NCBI RefSeq assembly: GCF_900465055.1 | Contig: NZ_LS483250.1 | Span: 930,001-994,000, forward strand | Direction of reading: 5' to 3' | Source: Moritella yayanosii | Lineage (GTDB): Bacteria; Pseudomonadota; Gammaproteobacteria; Enterobacterales; Moritellaceae | Length of the DNA: 64,000 nt | In this document: positions 8,896 through 18,215 of the stretch, in pieces | Numbering within the stretch: the first letter of the stretch is position 1 | How the letters are laid out: each line of letters starts with the position of its first letter | Position numbers and translations under genes: made by a program | The notes under the pieces: generated by a model | The model's database searches: none | The model's input: only the letters and a program-made list of their open reading frames with translations | What the model was told of the DNA's origin: nothing

Positions 8896-9596
8896 AGTGA
8901 TTTTATGACCTTCGCTGGAGTGCCTCCTGCAAGAACACCTGCAGGTAAATCTCGTGTCACGATACTACCAGCAGCAACAATAGTACCTTCTCCGATAGTC
9001 ACTCCAGCCATGACACTGACACCCGTAGCAAGCCAAACATCTCGCTTTAGAATAATATCACCGGCTTGCGAATCAAGATCTGGCAATCCATCTGCACGCG
9101 CTTGCGCATCAATAGGATGGCCGGGGTAGCCGGCAAGAAATACCCGTCCTGCTAACCTTACATTGTCCTCAATAATAATATTGCCACCGACAGCAATATT
9201 ATTTTGCCAATTGATGTCCACATTATTACCAATGACTAGCCGCGATGCTTTCCCATTCATACTACGGCCACTTAATGTTGATATCCCTGAAATACGACAG
9301 TTATCACCCATTTCAATGGTTAAATGCCCTAATACTAATGGCATCCCTGAATACAAATACAAATTACGCGGTCTCGTCAGTAGTCGACTTTTAAATAATG
9401 GTGTCCAATAAAAAATTCTAACGGTGTTAGTGAATACTTGGGAGATAAAGAGGTGAACTCTTAATATTAAAGGATGTAAAATAGGAATAACAGGAATTGA
9501 AAAATGCATAACCCCACGAGCACAGCGATGACATGTTTTAGCTAGCTTACTTTCATCATGTTTTAACCACAACTTGAATGTACCAAGCATATCCAT
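8892..9596 (-). CDS. Left-handed beta-helix (hexapeptide) acyltransferase
   Basis: 234 residues and the first gene of the EPS operon, with GAGGA nine bases before ATG. After about 75 N-terminal residues come repeated hexapeptide turns (MGDNCRISG, VIGNNVDINW, IIEDNVRLAGRVFLAG) typical of LbH transferases. YPGHPID holds the probable catalytic His region, and the end GTIVAAGSIVTRDLPAGVLAGGTPAKVI is the usual C-terminal coil pattern. It most likely O-acetylates a sugar of the repeat unit using acetyl-CoA (family knowledge plus context). Being promoter-proximal, it marks the operon start. The promoter should lie in the 400 bp gap upstream. Confidence 0.85.
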   Translation of the reverse strand: MDMLGTFKLWLKHDESKLAKTCHRCARGVMHFSIPVIPILHPLILRVHLFISQVFTNTVRIFYWTPLFKSRLLTRPRNLYLYSGMPLVLGHLTIEMGDNCRISGISTLSGRSMNGKASRLVIGNNVDINWQNNIAVGGNIIIEDNVRLAGRVFLAGYPGHPIDAQARADGLPDLDSQAGDIILKRDVWLATGVSVMAGVTIGEGTIVAAGSIVTRDLPAGVLAGGTPAKVIKSL

Positions 9597-9996
9597 ATCA
9601 TTACATCCTCTGTAATCGGTTTTCCGTGTAACAAGAATAGACCATATAAAAACAAAGGGTTAAATGTAATCAAATAATCCCCTATAATAAGAATTATTAA
9701 ATTTAGAAACATCTCAGCCGTTATTAATTAAATTGACTAAGCTAACTATTAATGCAAAGGATTTGTAATTGATAGTTAAGTAGGGCGAAATTGAGTCTTA
9801 CGCCAAATATTATCGCCAAAAAGCATGTCCAGCGCAGGCATTAGCTTGTGACATCAGAGCAAATATTTTAACCGATTTGAAACTCAGTATTCAGAATACG
9901 ATAACGTATGAATACTGAGTTTAATAAATACAACAGTAGTTTACTCATACACCATCATACTTTTAACTGTAATGTTTTTATGAACAAGTTTGCTAG
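9597..9996. other. 400 bp intergenic region upstream of the EPS operon
   Basis: No gene is visible. The left part must contain the promoter of the minus-strand EPS operon. It is very AT-rich, and I cannot place the -35/-10 boxes with confidence. I see no ops or JUMPstart element. The right part contains the long hairpin described separately and the end of the nif3-like gene. Confidence 0.6.
9880..9922. repeat. Long hairpin with perfect 13 bp arms
   Basis: Arms AAACTCAGTATTC (9880-9892) and GAATACTGAGTTT (9910-9922) are perfect reverse complements. Inside them ATACG/CGTAT (9896-9900, 9905-9909) forms a second stem around ATAA, so the whole segment folds with one 3-nt bulge. It lies about 75 bp after the stop of the nif3-like gene and lacks a T-run on either strand, so it is a poor intrinsic terminator. 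It could be an operator, an mRNA-stabilising 3' hairpin or a small repeat. Confidence 0.7.
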
Positions 9997-10758
9997 TTAA
10001 ACTGGGTTGTCTATATCAATAAAGGTAACGTCCAGCCCTTTCTCTTGCGCTAACCATTCCCCTAATGCTTTAATACCGTAGCGTTCTGTTGCATGATGAC
10101 CCGCTGCAAAAAAACTCATACCGGCTTCACGGGCTAAATGAATAGTTTGTTCGGATGCTTCACCACTGATGAATGCATCAATTCCCTGTTCAATTGCTAA
10201 TTCAATATAACTTTGACCTCCACCGGTACACCAAGCCACCGATTTAATTGGTTTACCCGCATCAACAACCAACGGTGCACGGTTAAGTTGAGTTTCGATA
10301 CGTTGTGTAAGTTCTGCAGTTGAGATCGATTCTTCGAATTTCCCCACTAAAGCAACACTCGCTTTATCCCATGGTTCTAAACCACGACGTACAGTAATAC
10401 CAAGTAATTTAGCTAACTCTACGTTATTGCCTAATTCCGGATGTATATCCAACGGTAAATGATAAGCATATAAGTTGATGTCATTTTTAATCAGTGTTTT
10501 AATCCGATTGTATTTAATACCCGTGATGGCTGGTGATTCGTTTTTCCAGAAGTAACCATGGTGAACTAAAATTGCATCAGCTTGTTGCGCAACAGCAGCA
10601 TCGATTAAAGCTTGAGAAGCAGTGACACCCGTGATCACTTTTGTCACCGTGTCTTTACCCTGAACCTGCATACCGTTGACCGTAAAGTCACGTACGCGAT
10701 GAGGTTGCATAAATTCAGTTAAGATATTTTCAAGTTTTTTATTGTTCAGAGAGGCCAT
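9997..10758 (-). CDS. Nif3-like dinuclear metal protein (YbgI family)
   Basis: 253 residues, the usual length of bacterial Nif3/YbgI. Metal-ligand signatures are visible: LVHHGYFW near residue 65, and near the C-terminus the SGEASEQTIHLAREAG and AAGHHATERYG segments that supply the other His/Glu ligands. The family forms toroidal hexamers with a di-metal site. Proposed activities vary (GTP cyclohydrolase 1 type 2-like annotation, phosphoesterase), so I give no reaction. The gene stands alone, downstream of fabV and separated from it by a strong terminator. Confidence 0.88.
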   Translation of the reverse strand: MASLNNKKLENILTEFMQPHRVRDFTVNGMQVQGKDTVTKVITGVTASQALIDAAVAQQADAILVHHGYFWKNESPAITGIKYNRIKTLIKNDINLYAYHLPLDIHPELGNNVELAKLLGITVRRGLEPWDKASVALVGKFEESISTAELTQRIETQLNRAPLVVDAGKPIKSVAWCTGGGQSYIELAIEQGIDAFISGEASEQTIHLAREAGMSFFAAGHHATERYGIKALGEWLAQEKGLDVTFIDIDNPV

Positions 10759-10832
10759 GCCTGCTCCTCATATTTGTGAATGCAGAAGATAAGGCTATAG
10801 GTATACGTGAAGTTAAACAATGAAGCAAATAT

Positions 10833-10884
10833 AAAAAACCGCGCGGTTTTAATTAGATGGAAAATCTAATAACACGCGCGGTTT
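10833..10884 (-). terminator. Rho-independent terminator of fabV
   Basis: On the minus strand AAACCGCGCG pairs with CGCGCGGTTT, with an inner ATTAGAT/ATCTAAT stem, and the hairpin ends in a run of T (GGTTTTTTAT). It lies about 65 bp past the fabV stop codon and isolates fabV from the nif3-like gene. Confidence 0.88.
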
Positions 10885-10948
10885 ATACAATTACAGTTCA
10901 ATTTCCGCTACTTTATCGATTAATACTAGCGTTTACTTTAGCGCTAAA

Positions 10949-12154
10949 CTAATCAAGTGTAATAGGTGAAAAATCAACAATTGGATTAACGTCAGCATCA
11001 TAATCAACGCCTTCGATACCAAAGCCAAATAATGCTAAGAATTCATCTTTGTAATACTGATAATCAGTCGTTTCAAATAAGTTCTCATCTGTCACTTCGT
11101 CCCATAACTTCACGCAAGTCGCTTGAATGTCATCACGAAGTTCCCAGTCATCCATGCGTAGACGATTTTCATCGTCTAATTTCGCACTGCTAACACCTTC
11201 AGGGTAAAGTGAACCACGGAATAGACGTGAAATTTGCTCTAAACAACCTTCATGTAAACCATGTTCTTTCATTACACGGAATGCCATTGCAATATAAAGC
11301 GGCATAACCGGAATTGCAGCACTTGCTTGTGTCACAACACTTTTAAGTACCGCTACGTTTGCACTGCCACCTTTTGCTTTCAAGTCGGCATCAATCGCAT
11401 GCGCAGCACGATCAAGATCTTGCTTCGCCTTGCCTAATGCGCCATCCCAATAGATAGGCCATGTGATTTCGGTACCAATATAGCTGTAAGCCACGGTTTT
11501 ACATCCGTCAGCTAATACGCCAGCATCCGATAATGCCGACATCCACAGTTCCCAATCTTCACCACCCATGACGGTAATGGTATCTTGGATCTCTTGCTCT
11601 GTTGCAGGTTCAACGCTTGCTTCAAATATTTTGTTTTTATTGGTATCAACCGCTTTCGCAGTATACGTTTCACCAATAGGTTTCAGGCAAGAACGTACAA
11701 CTTCACCTGTGCTTGGCAACTTTCGTACTGGTGATGCTAATGAATAAACAACAAGGTCAATTTGACCTAGATCTTCTTTAATTAGGTTAATTACAGTTTG
11801 TTTTGCTTGGTCAGAGAATGCATCACCATTAATGCTCTTTGCATATAGGCCTTCTTCTGCTGCATATTTTTCAAATGCAGCACTGTTATACCAACCTGCT
11901 GTACCTGTCTTCCTCTCTGTTGCCGGTTTTTCGAAAAACACACCAATAGTTGCAGCACCACCACCGAATGCAGCGGTAATACGAGACGAAAGCCCGTAAC
12001 CACTTGATGAGCCAACTACCAATACACGTTTTGGTGCATTTTCAATCACACCTTGTTCTTTATTATACTGTATCTGTTCTTTAACATTAAAATCACAACC
12101 AATAGGATGAGATGTGGTACAGATGAAACCGCGAGTTTTTGGTTTAATTATCAT
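10949..12154 (-). CDS. fabV: Trans-2-enoyl-ACP/CoA reductase FabV
   Basis: 401 residues from the ATG at 12154. FabV proteins start [14 protein letters not shown], as here, so an in-frame extension of 20 codons upstream is not used. It reduces enoyl-ACP with NADH in the last step of fatty-acid elongation and is the triclosan-insensitive alternative to FabI. Visible: NAD-binding [15 protein letters not shown] near the N-terminus and the catalytic Tyr-x8-Lys ([12 protein letters not shown]) with the spacing that defines FabV. It is a monocistronic gene with its own terminator. No FabI is seen in the window. Confidence 0.96.
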   Translation of the reverse strand: MIIKPKTRGFICTTSHPIGCDFNVKEQIQYNKEQGVIENAPKRVLVVGSSSGYGLSSRITAAFGGGAATIGVFFEKPATERKTGTAGWYNSAAFEKYAAEEGLYAKSINGDAFSDQAKQTVINLIKEDLGQIDLVVYSLASPVRKLPSTGEVVRSCLKPIGETYTAKAVDTNKNKIFEASVEPATEQEIQDTITVMGGEDWELWMSALSDAGVLADGCKTVAYSYIGTEITWPIYWDGALGKAKQDLDRAAHAIDADLKAKGGSANVAVLKSVVTQASAAIPVMPLYIAMAFRVMKEHGLHEGCLEQISRLFRGSLYPEGVSSAKLDDENRLRMDDWELRDDIQATCVKLWDEVTDENLFETTDYQYYKDEFLALFGFGIEGVDYDADVNPIVDFSPITLD

Positions 12155-12432
12155 ATTATTTTCACAATGTTGAGACACAGTGGATAGAATAAAAGTTTCT
12201 GAAAAATTAAGCACCTATTTTTTAACGTTTTTCATCTGGTTGGAGTTCTAGACACAAAAAATAGACGCAATTTAAGCAATACCATGTATTTACTAAGCAA
12301 GAGAGCTGGGCATTAACGTGCATTTACACTACTATTCACCCAAATTTCCGTTTGCTTATTCATTCAGATTTATCATCACGCAATAAATGCACTATTAATG
12401 CGTTACACCGAGTAAAAATAGAGAAGAATAAT

Positions 12433-13089
12433 ATGCAGAAAATAAATCAAGCCAATACTTACTTGTTCGATCTTGATGACACACTTTATTCTCCTAAGCT
12501 GGGGATTTTAAAACAAGTGGAGTCACGCATGCATAAATTCATTTCAAATGCATTATCATTACCTCTTCCAGAGGCGACACTTTTATCGAATCAGTATTAC
12601 AGAGATTACGGCGGGACAGTGACAGGGTTAGTCAAACACCATAATGTTAATCGTGATGATTTCATTCATTATTGCCACGACATCAATATGTCGTCGCTTA
12701 AAGCACAGCCAAATTTAGGTCAACAGATTGACCAATTGGCTGGCCGTAAAATGATCTACACAAATTCACCAAAGCATTACGCGACAAAAATCCTGACTGA
12801 ATTAGCACTTATCGATTGCTTCGATGCTATTTTTTCATTAGAAGACGCTAATTATGAGCTAAAGCCACACAATTCAAGCTATCAAACACTCTGTAATAAA
12901 CACGCGATTGATAGTCATAACACCGTCTTCTTTGATGACCAATTACGTAACCTAAAACCGGCTAAAACCCTTGGTATGACTACTGTCTGGTTAACTGGTT
13001 CAGAGCAAGTTGTTCCTAATCTGGACTACAAAGCCGATTATGAAGCAAATAATTTGACTCAGTTTTTCAATTTGTTACAAGCAAGCTAA
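12433..13089 (+). CDS. Pyrimidine 5'-nucleotidase-like HAD hydrolase
   Basis: 218 residues from the ATG at 12433, preceded by GAGAAGA. An upstream in-frame start at 12352 would add 27 residues without a HAD pattern. HAD motif I FDLDDTLYSP lies at about residue 12, motif II YTNSPKHYA near 120 and motif IV VFFDDQLRNL near 175. These DLDD and FFDD forms, with an alpha-helical cap, match the SDT1/pyrimidine 5'-nucleotidase group. It probably dephosphorylates UMP/CMP-like nucleotides, but substrate is inferred from family only. It is monocistronic between fabV (divergent) and ygiQ. Confidence 0.82.
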   Translation: MQKINQANTYLFDLDDTLYSPKLGILKQVESRMHKFISNALSLPLPEATLLSNQYYRDYGGTVTGLVKHHNVNRDDFIHYCHDINMSSLKAQPNLGQQIDQLAGRKMIYTNSPKHYATKILTELALIDCFDAIFSLEDANYELKPHNSSYQTLCNKHAIDSHNTVFFDDQLRNLKPAKTLGMTTVWLTGSEQVVPNLDYKADYEANNLTQFFNLLQAS

Positions 13090-13243
13090 ATATTTATTGC
13101 CATTTTTAATCGCAAAAGACGTTATAAGTGGCTATAATCCGCCCTCAGTAACGGCTGGCTTCTCTTTATAGTATTTTTTCCAGTCGTGACAATAGCCTTC
13201 GCAATTAACTTTGCGCACTAAAATTAATACCCAAGAGTACTTT

Positions 13244-15682
13244 ATGCAACAAACTGCCAAAGATCTTTTTTCATATCCAAAATTTAAAAATAGGGTATCA
13301 AAACCTGCACCATTTTTGCCCATGACACGTGCAGAAATGGACCAACTCGGCTGGGACAGCTGTGACGTTATTGTTGTTACAGGTGACGCATATGTCGACC
13401 ACCCAAGTTTTGGTATGGCTATTATTGGCAGAACCTTAGAAGCACAAGGTTTTCGTGTGGGTATTATCTCACAACCAGAGTGGGAAGATGCAGAAGCGTT
13501 TAAACAATTAGGCCGTCCAAATCTGTTCTTCGGTGTCACATCGGGCAACATGGACTCTATGATCAACCGCTATACCTCAGATCTTAAGTTACGTCATGAC
13601 GATGCTTATACTGCAGGTGATATCGGCGGTAAACGACCCGATCGTGCCGTATTAGTCTATACCCAGCGTTGTAAACAAGCCTATAAAGATGTACCCGTTG
13701 TGATTGGTGGTATCGAAGCCAGTCTACGTCGTATTGCGCACTATGATTATTGGTCAGACAAAGTTCGTGGTTCAGTATTACCTGATTCAAAAGCGGATAT
13801 GCTGATTTACGGTAATGCAGAACGTCCATTGATCCAAGTTGCACACCGTCTTGCCAGTGGCGAATCAATTAAAGACATCAAAGATGTTCGTGGTACGTCT
13901 GTCATGCTAAAAGAACCACTACCCACTTGGAAAGGTATTGATTCTCGTACATTAGATACACCGGGTAAAATTGAACCTATTATCAGTCCGTACACAGAAA
14001 TTGATGAAACCTGCTCGAAACAAGACAAAGAAGAGATCATCGATAATTCTGATGCGGATGTAGCGAAACCTATCGTGATGCAAGCGCCTAAGCAAATGCC
14101 TTGGTTTGAAACCTATATTCGCCTACCCGATCTAGAAACAGTCAAAAAAGATAAAATGTTATATGCGCATACATCGCGTGTATTCCATCTGGAAACGAAC
14201 CCTATTTCATCACGTGCCTTGATCCAAAAACACGGCTCACGTGAAGTATGGTTAAATCCACCTGCGGCACCGCTGGCAGAAGGTGAAATGGATGGCATAT
14301 TTGATTTAGAATATGCGCGAGTTCCACATCCAAGCTATGGCGACCAAAAGATCCCGGCCTATGACATGATCAAAACATCGATTAATATTATGCGCGGTTG
14401 TTTTGGTGGTTGCTCTTTCTGCTCGATTACCGAACATGAAGGTCGCGTAATTCAAAGTCGTTCAGAAGATTCTATCGTAAAAGAAATGGAAGCCATTCGC
14501 GATAAAGTACCTGGTTTTACCGGTGTTATCTCCGATCTTGGTGGCCCAACAGCAAACATGTACAAATTAGGTTGTATGAGTGAAAAAGCAGAAGCGACGT
14601 GTCGCCGCCTGTCTTGTATCTTCCCAACCATTTGTAAGCACATGGACACAGACCATACACCAACAATTAACTTGTATCGTCGCGCACGTAAAGTTCCGGG
14701 CATTAAGAAGATCTTAATTGCATCGGGTGTACGTTATGACTTAGCGATTGAAGATCCACGTTATGTAAAAGAATTAGTACAGCATCATGTCGGTGGTTAC
14801 TTGAAGATTGCCCCTGAGCATACCGAAAAGTCACCGCTTGATATCATGATGAAGCCTGGTATGGGCACATATGATAAGTTTAAAGAAATGTTTGATCGTT
14901 TCTCTGCTGAAGCAGGTAAGAAACAGTATCTTATCCCTTATTTCATCTCTGCACATCCCGGTACCAATGATAATGACATGCTGACGTTAGCCTTATGGTT
15001 AAAACAGTATAAGTTCAAACTTGATCAAGTACAAAACTTCTACCCTTCACCACTTGCGAATGCAACGGCGGTGTATTACACAGAGCTTAACTCATTACAT
15101 AAAGTACGTGAAACAGATGAAAAAGTCGTGGTACCAAAAGGTGCGCGTCAACGTCGTCTGCACAAAGCGCTTTTACGTTACCACGATCCAGCTAACTGGC
15201 CAATCATTCGCGAATTCCTGCTTAAAACAGGTAACCGTCATCTGATTGGTCGCGGTCCCAAACAGCTAGTACCACCAGAGAGTTTGGCCGAAAAACAAGC
15301 ACAACGCAGCAATGCGAAACCGCACCTTGGTAAAGGTGGCGCTAATAGTAAGAACAAGCCGAATACCGGTAATAAAGGCGTTAAACAACAACGTGCTCAA
15401 CCAGGTACTAAGCAGTTCACTAATGCGTTAACTAAACACACAGGTCTTGCTCCACAAGAAGGAGTCGGCATTAACGAACATGGTAATAAAGCTGGTAACA
15501 AACCTAACCGTAAAAAACCAGCTGTAGATAACAATAGCAGTGCCAATGGCAGTAAAAATGCGAACGGCAGTGTCAAGGGTGGAGGATTCAATAAACCATC
15601 AGGCAGCCGTCCAAGTGGTGCAAATAAGTCCGCCAATAAGGGTGATCAAGGTCAGCAAGCTAAGCGCAGTAACAAACGTTAA
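13244..15682 (+). CDS. ygiQ: YgiQ-family radical SAM protein
   Basis: 812 residues from the ATG at 13244 (AAGAG eight bases upstream). A cobalamin-binding-like N-terminal part ([15 protein letters not shown]) precedes the radical SAM domain, with cluster motif [11 protein letters not shown] (Cx3Cx2C) near residue 390 and the [12 protein letters not shown] segment typical of YgiQ. The last 130 residues are Lys/Asn/Gly-rich, basic and repetitive, and probably disordered. Family members are UPF0313 radical SAM proteins whose reaction is not established. The gene has its own terminator and no operon partner. Confidence 0.93.
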   Translation: MQQTAKDLFSYPKFKNRVSKPAPFLPMTRAEMDQLGWDSCDVIVVTGDAYVDHPSFGMAIIGRTLEAQGFRVGIISQPEWEDAEAFKQLGRPNLFFGVTSGNMDSMINRYTSDLKLRHDDAYTAGDIGGKRPDRAVLVYTQRCKQAYKDVPVVIGGIEASLRRIAHYDYWSDKVRGSVLPDSKADMLIYGNAERPLIQVAHRLASGESIKDIKDVRGTSVMLKEPLPTWKGIDSRTLDTPGKIEPIISPYTEIDETCSKQDKEEIIDNSDADVAKPIVMQAPKQMPWFETYIRLPDLETVKKDKMLYAHTSRVFHLETNPISSRALIQKHGSREVWLNPPAAPLAEGEMDGIFDLEYARVPHPSYGDQKIPAYDMIKTSINIMRGCFGGCSFCSITEHEGRVIQSRSEDSIVKEMEAIRDKVPGFTGVISDLGGPTANMYKLGCMSEKAEATCRRLSCIFPTICKHMDTDHTPTINLYRRARKVPGIKKILIASGVRYDLAIEDPRYVKELVQHHVGGYLKIAPEHTEKSPLDIMMKPGMGTYDKFKEMFDRFSAEAGKKQYLIPYFISAHPGTNDNDMLTLALWLKQYKFKLDQVQNFYPSPLANATAVYYTELNSLHKVRETDEKVVVPKGARQRRLHKALLRYHDPANWPIIREFLLKTGNRHLIGRGPKQLVPPESLAEKQAQRSNAKPHLGKGGANSKNKPNTGNKGVKQQRAQPGTKQFTNALTKHTGLAPQEGVGINEHGNKAGNKPNRKKPAVDNNSSANGSKNANGSVKGGGFNKPSGSRPSGANKSANKGDQGQQAKRSNKR

Positions 15683-15736
15683 GCATTAGCGCGCTTTATT
15701 GCCTAACTTAAATAGATAGTTAAATATGTAAATACT

Positions 15737-15771
15737 AAAGGGTAAAATGTTTATGCATTTTACCCTTTTTT
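15737..15771 (+). terminator. Terminator of ygiQ
   Basis: AAAGGGTAAAATG pairs with CATTTTACCCTTT across a TTTATG loop and is followed by a T-run. It lies 55 bp past the ygiQ stop. Confidence 0.9.
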
Positions 15772-15916
15772 TATTCGCCCTCATCGAGCAATACTTCATC
15801 ATTTATTTTCCTGAGCTTGTCCGTAGTCCATCATTAAAGTAATTAACAACTATAATTAAAGTTCCTAAACATTCTTGATAAATGTATTAGCGCATTAACC
15901 GCTAGGGAGGTTGATT

Positions 15917-16435
15917 ATGCTCATGCGAAAAATCACCCATTATTTAGATCAAGCATATATAAACTACCAAAGTGATCATCACCCAGCTGGTTATACTGCG
16001 CAGCATGTTGCTGAATTAAGTAAAACCAGTGGTATGTGTTTTGCCAAAACTGTCATTATTACCGCAGATACAAGACTCGTGATGGTTGTTATGCCTGCCC
16101 CTTACACCATTGATTTTGACAATATTGCTTTTTCTATTGGTGCTAGTTACGTCAATTTAGCATATGAACATCAGTTCAGTAGTATGTTTCCCGACTGTGA
16201 AACCGGTGCTATGCCGCCTTTTGGTCATTTGTTTAACATGCCAGTTTATATTTCAGACATGTTAATACAGCAAGATGAAATCAGTTTTAATGCAGGTGAT
16301 CACGCTGAAACGATTAAGATGAAAACGTCAGATTTAGTTGACCTAGTCCGACCAACAATAATCAGCTGTGGCTTTAACAAAGCAGGCAATGGTTATCATC
16401 ATGAACATGCGAGACAAGGTAAATTAAGGCATTAA
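15917..16435 (+). CDS. YbaK/aa-tRNA deacylase-domain protein, copy 1
   Basis: 172 residues from the ATG at 15917, six bases after a strong AGGGAGG. A TTG at 15911 is less well spaced. The YbaK/ProX fold is recognisable: YTAQHVAELSK, FAKTVII (with the conserved Lys), MVVMPAPYT, FPDCETGAMPPFG and FNAGDHAETIKM. Family members remove mischarged amino acids from tRNA, usually Ala- or Cys-tRNAPro. The presence of the invariant Lys and GAMPPFG argues for activity. The final 20 residues are His-rich. It heads a three-gene run with the orphan at 16481 and a paralogue at 16789. Confidence 0.82.
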   Translation: MLMRKITHYLDQAYINYQSDHHPAGYTAQHVAELSKTSGMCFAKTVIITADTRLVMVVMPAPYTIDFDNIAFSIGASYVNLAYEHQFSSMFPDCETGAMPPFGHLFNMPVYISDMLIQQDEISFNAGDHAETIKMKTSDLVDLVRPTIISCGFNKAGNGYHHEHARQGKLRH

Positions 16436-16480
16436 TAACACGTTAAATATTCCTATTCACCACCAGAGGAACTCTAAATT

Positions 16481-16762
16481 ATGAGGATTAGCGGCGCGTT
16501 ATTAACCAGTTCAAAAAGTACATTAGCTAAAATAAAAGGTCAATCAAACTGCCAGCAAGAGGTCAATGCACTTGAACCAAACTCTGATGAACAAGCTGTG
16601 ATAGATATCATCACCGCCAATATAATCCTCACGATTCAATGCGGTGGCATCTCTATGATTGGTGAGCTATACAAAAATGTTGATGTCTATGCCCAAGACG
16701 CATCACAACATATCAACATTAATGTAGATAATGTCATTCATAAGGTAATGCGTAATCTATAG
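16481..16762 (+). CDS. Small orphan protein between two YbaK-type genes
   Basis: 93 residues, ATG preceded by AGAGGAA. I do not recognise the family. The N-terminal third is Ser/Lys/Gln-rich. The region from about residue 38 is a run of amphipathic or hydrophobic stretches (VIDIITANIILTIQCGG, MIGELYKNVDVYA, HININVDNVIHKV). It has no signal peptide and no motif. Spacing of 45 bp from the upstream gene and 26 bp to the downstream one suggests a shared transcript. Confidence 0.6.
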   Translation: MRISGALLTSSKSTLAKIKGQSNCQQEVNALEPNSDEQAVIDIITANIILTIQCGGISMIGELYKNVDVYAQDASQHININVDNVIHKVMRNL

Positions 16763-16788
16763 ATTTAATCATAGTTTTTAGGAGATAC

Positions 16789-17313
16789 ATGATGGCCATT
16801 GCAATCACATTAAAAGAGTATTTTGAACACGAAAATGTTCACTATGACACGATTAAACATCGCCGAACATTCACCACCCTAGATTCATCTCGCAGCGCTC
16901 ACCTTCCCGCAGGAAATGTCGCGAAAGCCGTTGTTCTAGAAAGTATAACGGGTGATTATCTTATGGCTTCGCTGCCCGCTAATAGCCGTGTTTCATTGAC
17001 CTGTGTGAGTCAGATTATGGGGAAATATTATTACTTAGCCAACGAACAGAGATTGCAGGCATTATTTCCTGACTGTGTTAAAGGCGCGATCCCAGCAATG
17101 GGCTCTGCATATGATATGAGTATGATTGTTGATGATAGTCTGCTCACTGCCGATTCAGTCTATATTGAATCAGGCGATCACCAAAACTTTCTCAAACTCA
17201 GCAATCAGGAATACAGTGATTTAGTTGAGGATATGTCACACGGTGATATACGGGGTAAAACGATGGGGGCCCCGAGGATCTGGGAACGAACAAATATTAA
17301 CTGGCGTATATGA
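16789..17313 (+). CDS. YbaK/aa-tRNA deacylase-domain protein, copy 2
   Basis: 174 residues. AGGAG lies four bases before this ATG and seven before a second ATG at 16792, so either may be used. It is a divergent paralogue of the gene at 15917 with the same frame of motifs: FTTLDSSRSAHL, VAKAVVLES (Lys kept), LMASLPANSRVS, FPDCVKGAIPAMG and IESGDHQNFLKL. GAMPPFG is changed to GAIPAMG, so the substrate pocket may differ. Its last 20 residues are unlike copy 1. The product may be a tRNA-editing or free-standing deacylase. The pairing with an orphan gene is unusual. Confidence 0.8.
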   Translation: MMAIAITLKEYFEHENVHYDTIKHRRTFTTLDSSRSAHLPAGNVAKAVVLESITGDYLMASLPANSRVSLTCVSQIMGKYYYLANEQRLQALFPDCVKGAIPAMGSAYDMSMIVDDSLLTADSVYIESGDHQNFLKLSNQEYSDLVEDMSHGDIRGKTMGAPRIWERTNINWRI

Positions 17314-17326
17314 GCAATCAATAAAT

Positions 17327-17364
17327 AAGCCATGTTTCATCATGTCAGTGAACATACATGGCTT
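17327..17364 (+). terminator. Hairpin after the second YbaK gene
   Basis: AAGCCATGT and ACATGGCTT form a perfect 9 bp stem about 15 bp past the stop codon. The downstream tract (CTATAATTAT) is only weakly T-rich, so this is a probable rather than certain terminator. Confidence 0.55.
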
Positions 17365-17435
17365 CTATAATTATACCAACCGCATTAACTATACCCATCT
17401 CAGCAACTACGCCATGGTATTAAATGAGCGAGCCA

Positions 17436-17969
17436 TTATTTCACTTTTGGTCTGAACGGTTTAATCACCGACTCATCGCATTCAAGGAAAGGACCATTCA
17501 TTAAATCAATACAATAAGGGATAGCTGGGAATACCGCATCTAAACATTCGCGGATTGATTTAGGTTTACCCGGTAAATTCACAATTAATGTGTCTGCACG
17601 TAAACCAGCTGTTTGGCGGGATAGAATTGCTGTTGGAACAAATTTTAACGACTCTGCACGCATTAACTCGCCAAATCCAGGCATCATACGATCACAAACC
17701 GCCTCTGTCGCTTCAGGTGTTACATCTCGCTTAGCTGGGCCTGTGCCACCTGTTGTTACAATCAAACTACAGTTTTGCTCATCTGCCATTTTAATTAATG
17801 TTGCTTCAATCACATCTTGCTCATCAGGAATCACTTCATAAACAGCTTCCCACTCAGAAGTCAGGTACTCGTTTAATACGTCGATAATGGCTTTACCAGA
17901 AAGATCTTCATAAATGCCTGCACTGGCTCTATCACTTACTGTCACAATCCCGATTTTAGCTTTAGTCAT
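17436..17969 (-). CDS. mogA: Molybdopterin adenylyltransferase MogA
   Basis: 177 residues, normal MogA length. It activates molybdopterin by adenylylation before Mo insertion. Signature segments: KIGIVTVSDRASAG at the N-terminus, VTTGGTGPAKRDVTPEAT (the MPT/ATP-binding GGTG loop), MRAESLKFVPTAILSRQTAG and NLPGKPKSIRECLDA. Length and the SDRASAG start favour MogA over MoaB. It stands alone here. MobB, a later step of the same cofactor pathway, is encoded at 35.6 kb. Confidence 0.93.
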   Translation of the reverse strand: MTKAKIGIVTVSDRASAGIYEDLSGKAIIDVLNEYLTSEWEAVYEVIPDEQDVIEATLIKMADEQNCSLIVTTGGTGPAKRDVTPEATEAVCDRMMPGFGELMRAESLKFVPTAILSRQTAGLRADTLIVNLPGKPKSIRECLDAVFPAIPYCIDLMNGPFLECDESVIKPFRPKVK

Positions 17970-18042
17970 GTTTATTCCATATAGCCTATTTAATTAATGC
18001 AGCAATTTTAACCGAACTGTTGTGATGTGTAAAATCAACGAC

Positions 18043-18056
18043 TTGATCTGTCTCAA
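18043..18056 (+). promoter_or_regulatory. FNR-like box upstream of dcuC
   Basis: TTGATCTGTCTCAA matches the FNR consensus TTGAT-N4-ATCAA at nine of ten positions. It lies about 160 bp before the dcuC start in the mogA-dcuC divergent gap. A nearby inverted repeat ATCAGGA/TCCTGAT (18060-18066, 18081-18087) may be a second regulator site. In E. coli dcuC is FNR-activated. The use here is inferred. Confidence 0.5.
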
Positions 18057-18215
18057 ACTATCAGGAGAGAGTTTATTAAATCCTGATATAGATCATGATT
18101 AGTGGGGTTAGCTGTCGCGAAACCATCTCTTTGTGGGTACATTCCGCTGTGTACTAAAACATTTTTAAAACGTTAAAATAATGTTTTACATATTTAATAC
18201 AACAAAGAGGTTTCA

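Noticed and set aside
13132-13240. Minus-strand frame ending [16 protein letters not shown] that looks protein-like, upstream of ygiQ.
   Set aside because: It overlaps the ygiQ leader and start antisense, has no ribosome-binding site at its GTG, and the rest of the frame is the shadow of ygiQ.
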